35,577 nucleotides of DNA, taken from the NCBI GenBank assembly GCA_013425335.1, contig JACCLG010000027.1, positions 1 through 35,577 of the forward strand, read 5' to 3'. How positions within the stretch are numbered: position 1 is the stretch's first letter; each line of letters opens with the position of its first letter. This stretch comes from Microcaldota archaeon. GTDB taxonomy: Archaea; Micrarchaeota; Micrarchaeia; Burarchaeales; Fermentimicrarchaeaceae. This document shows positions 7,912 through 15,920 of the stretch, piece after piece. Position numbers and translations under genes: made by a program. The notes below the pieces were generated by a model, which made no database searches, was not told the origin of the DNA, and saw only the letters and a list, made by a program, of their open reading frames with translations.

Positions 7912-8721
7912 TTAAACTCCCGCTTGCGAACTTGACTCCTCCCTTATCTGCGGAGGCAGCATGTATTCCCATTCAAAACATCTCTTCATATCATCTCCTG
8001 TAAGCACTGCAACGTCTGCATTGAGCGTGGTCGATATTGTTGATTTTATCTCATTGGCCTGGTTTTTCGCAGCAGCCAAAGCCATTTCAGGGGTTGGACC
8101 CTGCCCGCAGGTCATTATGTATGTTATCTGCATTATGGCGTTGTTGCCCGTAGCAATCTTTGAAAGCATGTTGTCCCACATCGATATCTCCCTCTCAAGC
8201 TTACTCAGAGTTGCTTCATTCGGCTCGGGTTTGCCCCGTTCATTTGCAAGTCTTAGCTGTGCGTCGGCTTTCTTGTTCTCAATTATGCTCCTGTATTTCG
8301 TCAAATCCTTTGCATAGGAGGATATGCAGAACTTCGTGACAAACTTCAGACCGGAAATTGCTCTCTCCCATAAATCCATGAATGCGGCCTTCTGGTCCTC
8401 GCTTTTCTCAGTTGTGGATTCGTATACCTTCACATGGATGAACATTGAGGCATAGTACGCATTGCCAATTTTCTTGATGACTGCATCCTGGGATGTGGAG
8501 AACTCGTAGGGTTCTTCTATGACGTCTATTACCCTCACCCTCCTGGTGAGGAATGGCAGCATCCAGTAGCCATACTTGAAAAGAAGCAGGCCTGCCACTG
8601 AGAAGAGAGGGGCCAATATAAGGAGGAAAGAAGCTATGGACCACAGCCCGCTTATGATGAATGTCATGGCTACCAGAATCGTGCCTATGCCGATACAGGC
8701 AAGAGCTATGTTCCTTTCCAT
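7912..8721 (-). CDS. Two-TM plus soluble domain protein, VirB3/VirB4-N-like candidate (copy A)
   Basis: 269 residues from the ATG at 8721. An in-frame GTG at 8736 would add five residues, but the binding site TAGGTGAT covers that GTG and sits ten bases before the ATG. Two membrane helices (about 5-25 and 28-55) are followed by a soluble domain paralogous to copy B. The blocks MDLWERA, TYIMT and DMKRCFEWE are well conserved. The gene lies 15 bases after the last VirB6-like gene and ends directly against copy B. Retention of both copies suggests a heteromeric pair at the inner face of the membrane. Confidence 0.8.
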   Translation of the reverse strand: MERNIALACIGIGTILVAMTFIISGLWSIASFLLILAPLFSVAGLLLFKYGYWMLPFLTRRVRVIDVIEEPYEFSTSQDAVIKKIGNAYYASMFIHVKVYESTTEKSEDQKAAFMDLWERAISGLKFVTKFCISSYAKDLTKYRSIIENKKADAQLRLANERGKPEPNEATLSKLEREISMWDNMLSKIATGNNAIMQITYIMTCGQGPTPEMALAAAKNQANEIKSTISTTLNADVAVLTGDDMKRCFEWEYMLPPQIREESSSQAGV

Positions 8722-8736
8722 GGTCAAAAAAATCAC

Positions 8737-9747
8737 CTACAATATCTGTATTATTCCCTGCCCTATATCTGTTATGTCCGCACCCAGCAACGGTGCTATT
8801 GTCCTTATGAACGTGAAGGTTACTATTAATACCAGCATTGGGTAATAAAATATTTTCAGCCATATTCCTGAGAGCCATCCGAGAATCCATGCTGATGCAT
8901 TCCTGAGCTGGGGGGATAGGACCCTCTGGGTTGCAACATCAGTCGCAGTCTGGAAATCGCTGGCGCATGCACCGTAATCACTCAGGTTGAAGTTGCCTAT
9001 GCTGTTACCGAGTTGATTCGCCTGGTTCTTGACCTCTGACGGGTTCTCCGACATCAGCGAGACATAGGTGAACATTACCGGGTATACTATTGAAAGCCCG
9101 ATTCCAATTGCAATGAGCAGACCTCCTGCACCTCTTGTCCACGGGAATATCCTGAGCAGGACTCCGGCAGGTATGAAGAGTGAAAACCCTACGTTGTAGA
9201 AGAGGTGCAGTAGTGCCCTCTGCGCGGCAGTGGTTATTGCCGCCATTGTGACCACATGCGCCTGGAAATGCAGCTGCTCAACAACAGGGCTGAGGACGAG
9301 CTCGAAGGGAGAAAAATCAAGACCTGCTGCATTGAAGTAGAACGAGAATGTTGTGAGGAACTCAAGCGGGAAGTTTACGGTGTAGACATTTGTGTACACT
9401 GCATAGAGCGATTCCATAACCCCGTCAAGGTATGCATACGCTCTCTTGTATGGATTCATTCCTCCAATCATCGTCTGGAAACCCTGGTTGACCATGACGT
9501 CCATCATGAACAGCAGGAACACGACAAGGACTGCGCTGGCGCATGCCTGGTAGAACTCCGCCTTTGCCCATTTCCTCAAGCCATCAAGGTTGAAGAATAC
9601 GCCAAGCATGTATGACAGCGAGACAATGAGGAAGGCCGTGGTAACCGCTATCAGGGCCACGGGCTGCCATACGTTCCACGCTCCCGCCACATCGACAGGT
9701 GCTCCCGTATTCCAGGGCTCTGTCCACCACACTATTGGCGTTGCCAT
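8737..9747 (-). CDS. VirB6/TrbL-like polytopic membrane protein, paralogue 6 of 6
   Basis: 336 residues with about six or seven membrane helices and no signal peptide. It carries all the elements shared by the six tandem paralogues. Motif A is WAKAEFYQ at 60-67. Motif B at 193-223 has the pattern P-A-G-V-x-L-R-x-F-P-x-T-R-x-x-G-G and then Y-P. The C-terminus has F-I-R-T-x-A-P-L-L-G-A-D. An outer loop between about 100 and 165 and a second one (about 228-290) distinguish it. The start is two bases after the previous stop. The VirB6/TrbL assignment rests on topology and on linkage to a VirB4-type ATPase and VirB2-like pilins. Confidence 0.82.
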   Translation of the reverse strand: MATPIVWWTEPWNTGAPVDVAGAWNVWQPVALIAVTTAFLIVSLSYMLGVFFNLDGLRKWAKAEFYQACASAVLVVFLLFMMDVMVNQGFQTMIGGMNPYKRAYAYLDGVMESLYAVYTNVYTVNFPLEFLTTFSFYFNAAGLDFSPFELVLSPVVEQLHFQAHVVTMAAITTAAQRALLHLFYNVGFSLFIPAGVLLRIFPWTRGAGGLLIAIGIGLSIVYPVMFTYVSLMSENPSEVKNQANQLGNSIGNFNLSDYGACASDFQTATDVATQRVLSPQLRNASAWILGWLSGIWLKIFYYPMLVLIVTFTFIRTIAPLLGADITDIGQGIIQIL

Positions 9748-9748
9748 A

Positions 9749-10810
9749 TTATATCAGCCTCGTGAGGTTGCTCACGTCAACCTCCTCCCCAAGGGCCATT
9801 GAAAGCCCTTTGATGAATGCTATGAGAATCATGAACATTATTAAGGGTATGAATATTGCTCCCATTATAACGGTTCCTATGAATGACGCAATGAAACCAA
9901 GTATGTCCGGGTTGAACCAGCTTGTGTTGGCTGGCGAGGTTCCTGCAGTTTGGAATGAGGTGCTGAAATCGGAATAGTTGTGCTGGATGTTGTCAACCAG
10001 CGCCCCGTAGAAAAGTACTGCAATGAGTGGATAGAATACAAAGAACCCGATTCCTATGGCCATGAGACCCCCTCCAAAGCCCCTGGTAGCGCCAAAGCAC
10101 CTGAGGACAACTCCGATGGGGAAGAGGATTACGAACAGGCTCGCAGTCATTTTCAGAAGCACCATCTGGGTGAGGGTGAAAATTGCGCCTGTTAAAAGCG
10201 CAATGGATGCTAGCAGGAGCCCATCTGCAACCTGGGCCAGCCCTGCCAACGGAGCGATAATAATCCCGACTCCGCCTGGGGCAAAGCCCAAGGTCATTGA
10301 TGCCGCTGCGGTTAGAATGGAATTCATTGCAATCACAAGCAAGTAGCCCTGCATGATTGTCGTGTACATTGTTGAGAGGTAGCCGAATGCGACGTCAGAC
10401 ATATTGCAGCTTGATTCACCGGCCCCTCCACAGCTTGACACCAGGCCGAGCGATTTCATGTCCAAGTCGCAGAGAGAGGATATGAGGACTAGCACAACTA
10501 TGACCATGACAATGGCGATTATCGCCTCTGCCATTTGGTTCTTTGCCCACATTATTGCTTTTTGGTGGTCCAGGGCGTAACCCAGGGTATAGATGAGTAT
10601 GCTCACTATAAATACGGTTGACGCTGCAAGAAGGGATACTCCCTGCCAGCTCGCCCAGATGCTGTTGACAAAAGCAGGGTTTACCGTTGTCCCGCTGCAC
10701 GCGGGAACCACTGACAATTCCGTTCCAGATGATGTAGTTGTATAGGTGCAGCCGGCCAAGGCTATGGCTACGAGCAGGAGGCAGGCTGTGATTTTTTTGG
10801 ACGCTTTCAT
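9749..10810 (-). CDS. VirB6/TrbL-like polytopic membrane protein with lipobox-like N-terminus, paralogue 5 of 6
   Basis: 353 residues. It is the only paralogue with a lipoprotein-type signal: KKITACLLLVAIALAGC, giving a candidate lipobox L-A-G-C with Cys at 21. Motif A is WAKNQMAE at 88-95. Motif B at 231-261 has P-I-G-V-x-L-R-C-F and T-R-G-F-G-G then Y-P. The C-terminus ends L-G-E-E-V-D-V-S-N-L-T-R-L-I. Several extra Cys (about 38, 114, 127, 135) fall in the outer segments. ATGA overlap with the preceding gene indicates coupled translation. It is presumably a channel subunit with a lipid-anchored or cleaved outer N-terminus. Confidence 0.82.
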   Translation of the reverse strand: MKASKKITACLLLVAIALAGCTYTTTSSGTELSVVPACSGTTVNPAFVNSIWASWQGVSLLAASTVFIVSILIYTLGYALDHQKAIMWAKNQMAEAIIAIVMVIVVLVLISSLCDLDMKSLGLVSSCGGAGESSCNMSDVAFGYLSTMYTTIMQGYLLVIAMNSILTAAASMTLGFAPGGVGIIIAPLAGLAQVADGLLLASIALLTGAIFTLTQMVLLKMTASLFVILFPIGVVLRCFGATRGFGGGLMAIGIGFFVFYPLIAVLFYGALVDNIQHNYSDFSTSFQTAGTSPANTSWFNPDILGFIASFIGTVIMGAIFIPLIMFMILIAFIKGLSMALGEEVDVSNLTRLI

Positions 10811-11745
10811 ATCAACCCCTGCAGCCCTCCCACATCTATTTCAGAGCCAAGTATTTTCGCAAGTTCGTTTACCAGCACAAGCACTGTCAGCAGATTGAAC
10901 AGAGAAAGCATGAAGACAAACACAACCAGATGCAGCACCACGACGTATTCCAGATAGTTAATCAAAGCGAGTATGATATTGAGCCCGATGTCCGGAGTGT
11001 TCGTGAAGCAGGTTATTGGGTTCGAAGCGCAACTGATTCCCCCTCCGATGGCGCTGCCCAGGAATGGGGTGGAGCCCATGGTGCTGACTTGCAGGATGGT
11101 CTCATCATAGAGTGCACTGTTAAAAACCCACATGAATGGGTAGAAGATGTAGAAGCCGAGGAATATGGCAATGAGCGCCCCGCCGGCAGACCTGCTCCAT
11201 GGAAACGACCTCAGCGCTATTCCTATTGGAAGCACGATTATGAGCTTGTCATGGATAAACGAAAGGAATGCGCTCTGGCCGAGCATTATTGCCATTCCTC
11301 CAAGAATTCCCTCCATGGTTAGGGAGAGCATTGAAGTCAGCGTTGTCAATCCCGCGAATGGTGATATGCTGAAGCCCATCTGGCTGGGCATGGCGTTGAA
11401 AGCCATCGTCTGGAGAAGCGCAAAGGAGGCATCCACGGCAACAACTGCAATGAAGAATGATGAAAGGTTTGCAATCATTTTATTTATGTAGTCAGTTGCG
11501 ACGGTGAACGGCTCCTTCCCGTAGATGTTCTTCATCGTTAGGTCTATTGTCACTGCAAAAGTCAAAATCAAGACTGCTATCAGCGCGCTTGCCAATGCCT
11601 GGAACAGCTCCTCCTTCGCCCATGCCTGGAGCTTGGGGAGGTGGAAGCCTATGCCAAGCATGTATGCAATTGAAATCAGGGCCAGGGCTAGGGATATCAC
11701 CGCGAATGTTATCCCATACCATGCTCCCCAATCTATAATTATCAT
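10807..11745 (-). CDS. VirB6/TrbL-like polytopic membrane protein, paralogue 4 of 6
   Basis: 312 residues, the shortest and closest to a minimal form, with about seven membrane helices. Motif A is WAKEELFQ at 42-49. Motif B at 172-203 has L-P-I-G-I-x-L-R-S-F-P-W-S-R-S-A-G-G then F-Y-P. The C-terminus is L-G-S-E-I-D-V-G-G-L. A shared element, E-P-F followed by A-x-x-Y-I-N-K-M, lies at about 78-90. TAGGTGCAGCA precedes the ATG, with the upstream stop inside this site. The next start overlaps its stop. Confidence 0.82.
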   Translation of the reverse strand: MIIIDWGAWYGITFAVISLALALISIAYMLGIGFHLPKLQAWAKEELFQALASALIAVLILTFAVTIDLTMKNIYGKEPFTVATDYINKMIANLSSFFIAVVAVDASFALLQTMAFNAMPSQMGFSISPFAGLTTLTSMLSLTMEGILGGMAIMLGQSAFLSFIHDKLIIVLPIGIALRSFPWSRSAGGALIAIFLGFYIFYPFMWVFNSALYDETILQVSTMGSTPFLGSAIGGGISCASNPITCFTNTPDIGLNIILALINYLEYVVVLHLVVFVFMLSLFNLLTVLVLVNELAKILGSEIDVGGLQGLI

Positions 11746-11753
11746 TGCTGCAC

Positions 11754-12938
11754 CTACAGGATTCTGGTCAAGCCAGCTATCTCAACATCTCCTCCCAGCA
11801 TTGGCGAGAGGGTTCTTATGAATGAAATTGTCACGAGCAGTATTATGAGCGGGATGAACACCGCCGGCACCATGAGGTAGCCGATAGTTGGAAGAACTCC
11901 GTCGTACTGGCTTCTCATACCGGCATACACATCTGGCGCAGGACTGCAGAATCCAGGAGTGCTTGGGCACGAGGAGCCGGGGCATACATTTGGGTCAGCG
12001 GCTACGCAACCATTCTTGAACATGAAGTCGGCAGCCCCAAAGTTGCCAACAGCAGTGGGAAGGCCGGGTATTATGTAGGACATCATTCCGAGAAAGCTGA
12101 TGCAGTATGGGGCATTGGAATCAGCCCCGCCCGGCATAAACCCGCCCCCAGCGCAGGAGATGGGCGCATACCAGTGGGTTGGGTCGTTGCTTGGGTAGTA
12201 GAGCTTGCGCACGTTGAAGTCCATGTAGCTGCCGAGCATTATGTACATTAGAGGATAGATTGTGTACAGGCCGAGCGCAATTGCAATGAGCAGACCGCCA
12301 ACCTTCCTTGTGAAGAAGAACGTCCTTAATATTATTCCAAGCGCAAGGAGGCTCGGGAAGAGAGTTGCCTGGATGAATCTCAGCATCCAAAGCTGAGCGA
12401 AAAAGCTCGAAACCAGCGGCAGCAGTATTGAGAACGCATAATCGAGGGAGTCGGATATTACGCTGCCCCCAGCCCACATGTCCCATCGGAAGCCAAACGC
12501 CGTGGGGCAGTAGCCGAGCAGGCATGTCTCGGACCCGGGCCCAATGCTGAAGTCGTAGTATTTGCCCATGCTCTTTATGAGGCCTACCCGCATTGCTAGG
12601 CCGAATATTTCCTGAGTCTGTTCTACCGACTTATTTTTCATGTTGTCCATTATATTTATTGCCACGCTAATGTGATCGCCACCTGGCGGGCACCCATCAG
12701 TGAGGGAACAGGAGAAGTTAACTATTGCAGTCACTACTACCACAGCTACTGCTATGATGAAGGCGCTTGCCAATGCCTGGTATACCTCTTCCTTGGACCA
12801 GACCTCAATTTCCTTCAGCCTGAACAGGTGAGCCAGAAGATACGCCAGGGATGCAAATAGTATGGAGAGCACTGCTGCGCCTACGGCAACTACCTGCCAG
12901 ATCGTCCAAATATTCTGGAATGCTACTGGTACTCCCAT
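11754..12938 (-). CDS. VirB6/TrbL-like polytopic membrane protein with Cys-rich outer loop, paralogue 3 of 6
   Basis: 394 residues, the longest of the six. Motif A is WSKEEVYQ at 47-54. Motif B at 199-230 has A-L-G-I-I-L-R-T-F-F-F-T-R-K-V-G-G then I-Y-P. The C-terminus is F-I-R-T-L-S-P-M-L-G-G-D. A long loop at about 245-345 holds six Cys (262, 279, 311, 319, 324, 331) and is rich in Pro and Gly, so it is probably extracytoplasmic and disulfide-bonded. Another pair of Cys sits near 77-83. GGAGAAGGATAAT leads directly into the ATG. The loop could contact pilus, substrate or partner cell. Confidence 0.82.
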   Translation of the reverse strand: MGVPVAFQNIWTIWQVVAVGAAVLSILFASLAYLLAHLFRLKEIEVWSKEEVYQALASAFIIAVAVVVVTAIVNFSCSLTDGCPPGGDHISVAINIMDNMKNKSVEQTQEIFGLAMRVGLIKSMGKYYDFSIGPGSETCLLGYCPTAFGFRWDMWAGGSVISDSLDYAFSILLPLVSSFFAQLWMLRFIQATLFPSLLALGIILRTFFFTRKVGGLLIAIALGLYTIYPLMYIMLGSYMDFNVRKLYYPSNDPTHWYAPISCAGGGFMPGGADSNAPYCISFLGMMSYIIPGLPTAVGNFGAADFMFKNGCVAADPNVCPGSSCPSTPGFCSPAPDVYAGMRSQYDGVLPTIGYLMVPAVFIPLIILLVTISFIRTLSPMLGGDVEIAGLTRIL

Positions 12939-12939
12939 A

Positions 12940-13917
12940 TTATCCTTCTCCGAAGTTCTGGCTTAAAACCCTTGATGCATTTTTCACGAACGTGAGGGTT
13001 ATCACAAGGTTCAGGGTTGGGAGGAAAATCGCCTGCGGGAGCAGTTTCGCAACCTCCTGCAAAAGCAGGACAATATCTATCAGCGCCCAGGGTAGGAACG
13101 GAGATATAATGGCCAGTGCGAATCCTTCCACAACCGGCAGCCCGGCAGAACTTGATATGAAAGAAGCGCTCATCACTGGGTCTTTCATCACTGCATTGAC
13201 TACCATCTGGTTCATAACGAAGCAGAGCGGGTATACAATATACAGCCCAAGTGCCAAGGCTATGAACGTTGCCCCAGCCCTTCTCAGAAACGGGAACACC
13301 CTGAAGAGTATGCCAAGTGGAAGCATTATCCTGAAAGCGAATGCCTGTATTATGGACAGGCCTATATCCTGGACCATGAGGCTTGCTGACAGCCCTACAA
13401 AGAGCGTGTAGAGGAAATCAAAGTTGGTTGCAACTGTCCTGAGGCCTATGCTCTGCTGATAGGTTGTCCCAAGGGATTTGGAACCCACGTGGGTCTTGTA
13501 GGCGGCAGCCAGCTGGCAGATGAGGCTGTCTTGGAATGCCCGTGTCGCAAGGTTGATCGTCTTATCCCAGACCAGGCCATTAAGATAGGTGTGGGCTATA
13601 ACGAAGGGGTCAGCTCCGGCAACATTGGTGAAGATGCTACATACTGCACTGATTACAACTACTAGCAGGACTACTATTGCTACGGAGATTATTGCCTGGT
13701 AGAACTCGTCCTTTATCCAAACAGCCCACTCCGGTTTAGAAAATATTTTGGACAACATATATATCAGGGAGAAGGACAGGAAAATGAGCGACAGCCCAAT
13801 GAAAACCAGATTTATCCAGCCGCCTGACTCCCACTCGCCGCTTATGCAGCATGGCTGAGGTGGATTCATGCATGCGGTTGCAGCGGAAACATTCGCAATA
13901 GCAATAGAAATGAGCAA
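12940..13917 (-). CDS. VirB6/TrbL-like polytopic membrane protein with signal peptide, paralogue 2 of 6
   Basis: 325 residues if TTG at 13917 is used. Motif A is WIKDEFYQ at 67-74. Motif B at 198-230 has L-P-L-G-I-x-F-R-V-F-P-F-L-R-R-A-G then Y-P. The C-terminus lacks the L-G-x-D ending of the others and stops at SQNFGEG. The start is uncertain. TAGGTGAT lies nine bases before an in-frame CTG at 13938, and reading from there adds a basic n-region (KTFVRA) that completes a normal signal peptide. A non-canonical CTG start is therefore possible. A Cys-containing stretch (MNPPQPCCISG) follows the cleavage region. Confidence 0.8.
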   Translation of the reverse strand: MLISIAIANVSAATACMNPPQPCCISGEWESGGWINLVFIGLSLIFLSFSLIYMLSKIFSKPEWAVWIKDEFYQAIISVAIVVLLVVVISAVCSIFTNVAGADPFVIAHTYLNGLVWDKTINLATRAFQDSLICQLAAAYKTHVGSKSLGTTYQQSIGLRTVATNFDFLYTLFVGLSASLMVQDIGLSIIQAFAFRIMLPLGILFRVFPFLRRAGATFIALALGLYIVYPLCFVMNQMVVNAVMKDPVMSASFISSSAGLPVVEGFALAIISPFLPWALIDIVLLLQEVAKLLPQAIFLPTLNLVITLTFVKNASRVLSQNFGEG

Positions 13918-13952
13918 CGCCCTTACGAATGTTTTCAGACTCGTCTAATCAC

Positions 13953-14909
13953 CTATACCAATCTGGCCAACCCGAATAAATCCGGGTCGCCCCCCAGCGC
14001 ACCTGCAAGCGAACGTATTGAAGACAAGGTTATTACTACTGTCACTAGGAAACATGCAGTTATTATAACGAAGTTCCTCATCATGCTGCCCAATGCGTTT
14101 ATAGGGCCGGCTATATCCCAAACGATCGGCCCGAAATACAGATTCTCCATCGGGTTGCCGGGCTGCCCAGCTACAGTTACTGACTTAAAGCTGTTGTATA
14201 GTCCGTAGGAGTATATTATTGCGAGAGGGTAGATTATGTAGGCGCCCACTGCAACTGCAATGATGGTGCTGCCGGCAACTCTTGTGAGCGAAAAACTCCT
14301 CATGAGGACTCCGAGGGGCAGGAAATACTTGAACATTACCACCCTGAAGAAATCCAGGAGAACCTGCTGGACAAGTAGTACAGCAAACATTGCAGAGAGG
14401 AGGTTGAACAGTGTGTCTATCCCAATTGTCATGGCGCTGAATCCAGCTTCGGGAGTTACCATGGAACCAATGCGTATTGTCAGCACCTCGGGTATAATTA
14501 TGGGTATGAAGAAGCCTATCGTCAGTGTTGAAAGCGCAGCTATGTACAGGTTATACAGGAACAAGTTGAGGTATATGCCGGCGGTGTCATACAGCATTTG
14601 ACCCAGACTGCTGTGCGCTACTTCCAGCGGATCGCCGCCAGCCAGGTTGGTTGATATGCCGAATAGGACTCCTACGAAGGCAACCAAGGAACCAACTATA
14701 ACCCCGCTTATGAATATCTCGTACATCTCCCTCTTGGCCCACTCCTCAAGCTCCTTGTAGTTGAACCCAATCCCAATTGCAAAAGCAATTGCAATTATGC
14801 CGAATGAGACCAAAAGGGCGGTTAGGGCAGCTGACACCCACCCCCCCAGAAATGTGCCACCGCTTAAGTCTACCTGCAGAATTGTCAAAACCACCAACTC
14901 TATATACAA
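13953..14909 (-). CDS. VirB6/TrbL-like polytopic membrane protein, paralogue 1 of 6
   Basis: 318 residues, first gene of the 14-gene array. Motif A is WAKREMYE at 57-64. Motif B at 197-229 has L-P-L-G-V-L-M-R-S-F and T-R-V-A-G then I-Y-P. The C-terminus is L-G-G-D-P-D-L-F-G-L-A-R-L-V. The shared D-P-L-x-V-A-H element is at about 93-99. The start is uncertain: TTG at 14909 has no clear binding site, while GGTGGT a few codons inside would serve a rarer start. The true product may lack about ten residues. It is followed by 14 to 35 bases and then paralogue 2, depending on the start used there. Confidence 0.8.
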   Translation of the reverse strand: MYIELVVLTILQVDLSGGTFLGGWVSAALTALLVSFGIIAIAFAIGIGFNYKELEEWAKREMYEIFISGVIVGSLVAFVGVLFGISTNLAGGDPLEVAHSSLGQMLYDTAGIYLNLFLYNLYIAALSTLTIGFFIPIIIPEVLTIRIGSMVTPEAGFSAMTIGIDTLFNLLSAMFAVLLVQQVLLDFFRVVMFKYFLPLGVLMRSFSLTRVAGSTIIAVAVGAYIIYPLAIIYSYGLYNSFKSVTVAGQPGNPMENLYFGPIVWDIAGPINALGSMMRNFVIITACFLVTVVITLSSIRSLAGALGGDPDLFGLARLV

Positions 14910-14995
14910 TATCTGGTAATTTGGGTTTGGTTGTTTTTAAAACTAACTGAAGATAAGATAAAATATTGTTTACGCTTTAGGCAGAAGAAGTATGG

Positions 14996-15009
14996 AAAAA
15001 GAAAAAAAA
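14996..15009 (-). terminator. T-tract terminator after the third pilin gene
   Basis: On the minus strand eight T, then C and five T, begin about ten bases after the pilin stop at 15020. Oligo-T tracts are the usual archaeal intrinsic terminators. This separates the pilin unit from the VirB6-like array. Confidence 0.6.
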
Positions 15010-15019
15010 TGAATGTTTT

Positions 15020-15376
15020 CTATGGGCAACTGAATGTGAATGTACCAGGCGACATCTGTGTGAATATCTTAACCAGTATGGGTGCCAGCACTGCAAGGAA
15101 TATGCCAATTATCCCTCCAACCAGGAGAGACATTGCCCAGCCCTGCGCCTTTGCCCTCATTTCAGAACCGAAGACTTGACCTGATGCATATGCCAACCCT
15201 GCAAACAGGAACATTATAAGGGAAAGACTTGGCAGAACGGTGTAGACAAGCGTCTGGAATTGGCAGAGAGCTAGTGCTATATTCGTAGCCATTGTTCCTA
15301 CACCTACAGCGGCGAAGACTGGAGTCTGCAACGAAAGGAGAATCAATACAAGAGCCATTTTTGCATTATTTCTCAT
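15020..15376 (-). CDS. VirB2-like pilin, divergent copy (pilin 3)
   Basis: 118 residues from the ATG at 15376. AGGTGGTGAT lies just upstream; a GTG at 15388 falls in that site and was rejected. The layout is signal peptide (cleavage near F-A-A, residue 22), then TM1 (about 42-67), a short polar loop (E-M-R-A-K-A-Q-G-W) and TM2 (about 82-106). This is the topology of VirB2/TrbC conjugative pilins. The loop K-A-Q-G-W-A and the L-L-V-G-G-I-I-G start of TM2 match the other two copies. One Cys precedes TM1 (38) and one is next to the C-terminus (117), both on the outer side. Confidence 0.85.
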   Translation of the reverse strand: MRNNAKMALVLILLSLQTPVFAAVGVGTMATNIALALCQFQTLVYTVLPSLSLIMFLFAGLAYASGQVFGSEMRAKAQGWAMSLLVGGIIGIFLAVLAPILVKIFTQMSPGTFTFSCP

Positions 15377-15457
15377 TTTAATCACCACCTAGTATATGGA
15401 ATACGGAGAATAAAAAGATTTCGGTATGACCTCATGCTATTACCCGGATATTTAAAT

Positions 15458-15479
15458 AAAATATAAAAAAAGAAAAAAA
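15458..15479 (-). terminator. T-tract between pilin 2 and pilin 3
   Basis: Minus-strand runs of seven T, a C, seven T and then ATATTTT begin nine bases after the stop at 15489. This is likely a terminator. The A/T-rich end plus the following TTTAAATA could also act as a TATA element for the next pilin gene. Confidence 0.55.
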
Positions 15480-15488
15480 TGGATGTCT

Positions 15489-15836
15489 CTAAGGACAAGC
15501 GTTTGCGAATCCTGCACCGGCTCCTGCTGCGTTTACGAATATGTTTACCAGTATGGGTGCCAACACTGCAAGGATTATACCAATTATCCCTCCAACCAGG
15601 AGAGCCATTGCCCAGCCCTGCGCCTTTGCCTTGGTCTCAGCACCGAAGAATTGGCCTGCTGCGTATGCCAACCCTGCGAACAGGAACAGCACCAGCGAAA
15701 GAGCTGGCAGTACTCCAAGAACCAGTACCTTGAAGGTGCACAAAGCCGCGGATACATTTATAGCCGTCTGAGTTGTAGTCACGGCAGATGCTAGTCCCAC
15801 AGCTAACAACAGGGACAAAATTGCCTTATATTTCAT
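15489..15836 (-). CDS. VirB2-like pilin (pilin 2)
   Basis: 115 residues. Signal peptide 1-18 ends A-S-A. TM1 is at 36-60, the polar loop A-E-T-K-A-K-A-Q-G-W at 66-75, and TM2 at 76-101, with a small Gly/Ala-rich tail. Cys 33 and Cys 114 lie outside the membrane on the same side. TAGGTGG precedes the ATG. It is a near copy of pilin 1: about 20 base differences plus one inserted Gly codon and one missing Pro codon by eye. Such short two-helix proteins form the filament of conjugative pili and of the Ced/Ted pili in Thermoproteota. Filament assembly here is inferred from topology and context. Confidence 0.87.
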   Translation of the reverse strand: MKYKAILSLLLAVGLASAVTTTQTAINVSAALCTFKVLVLGVLPALSLVLFLFAGLAYAAGQFFGAETKAKAQGWAMALLVGGIIGIILAVLAPILVNIFVNAAGAGAGFANACP

Positions 15837-15869
15837 TTTAAACCACCTATTACATGGAATACGTAGAAT

Positions 15870-15911
15870 AAAATATAAAAAAAGAAAAATAAAATATAAA
15901 AAAAGAAAAAA
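15870..15911 (-). terminator. Duplicated 21-base T-tract between pilin 1 and pilin 2
   Basis: Bases 15870-15890 and 15891-15911 are two copies of a 21-base unit (20 of 21 identical) made of A-runs on the plus strand. Read on the minus strand, each is a T-tract followed by TATATTTTA. They follow the pilin 1 stop by nine bases. They probably terminate transcription, and the inner copy may supply the TATA box for pilin 2. Confidence 0.6.
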
Positions 15912-15920
15912 TGGATGTTT

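Noticed and set aside
15870-15911. The 21-base tandem A-rich units as a CRISPR or iteron array
   Set aside because: There are only two copies with no spacers, and they are low-complexity T-tracts placed right after a stop codon, so a terminator explains them better.
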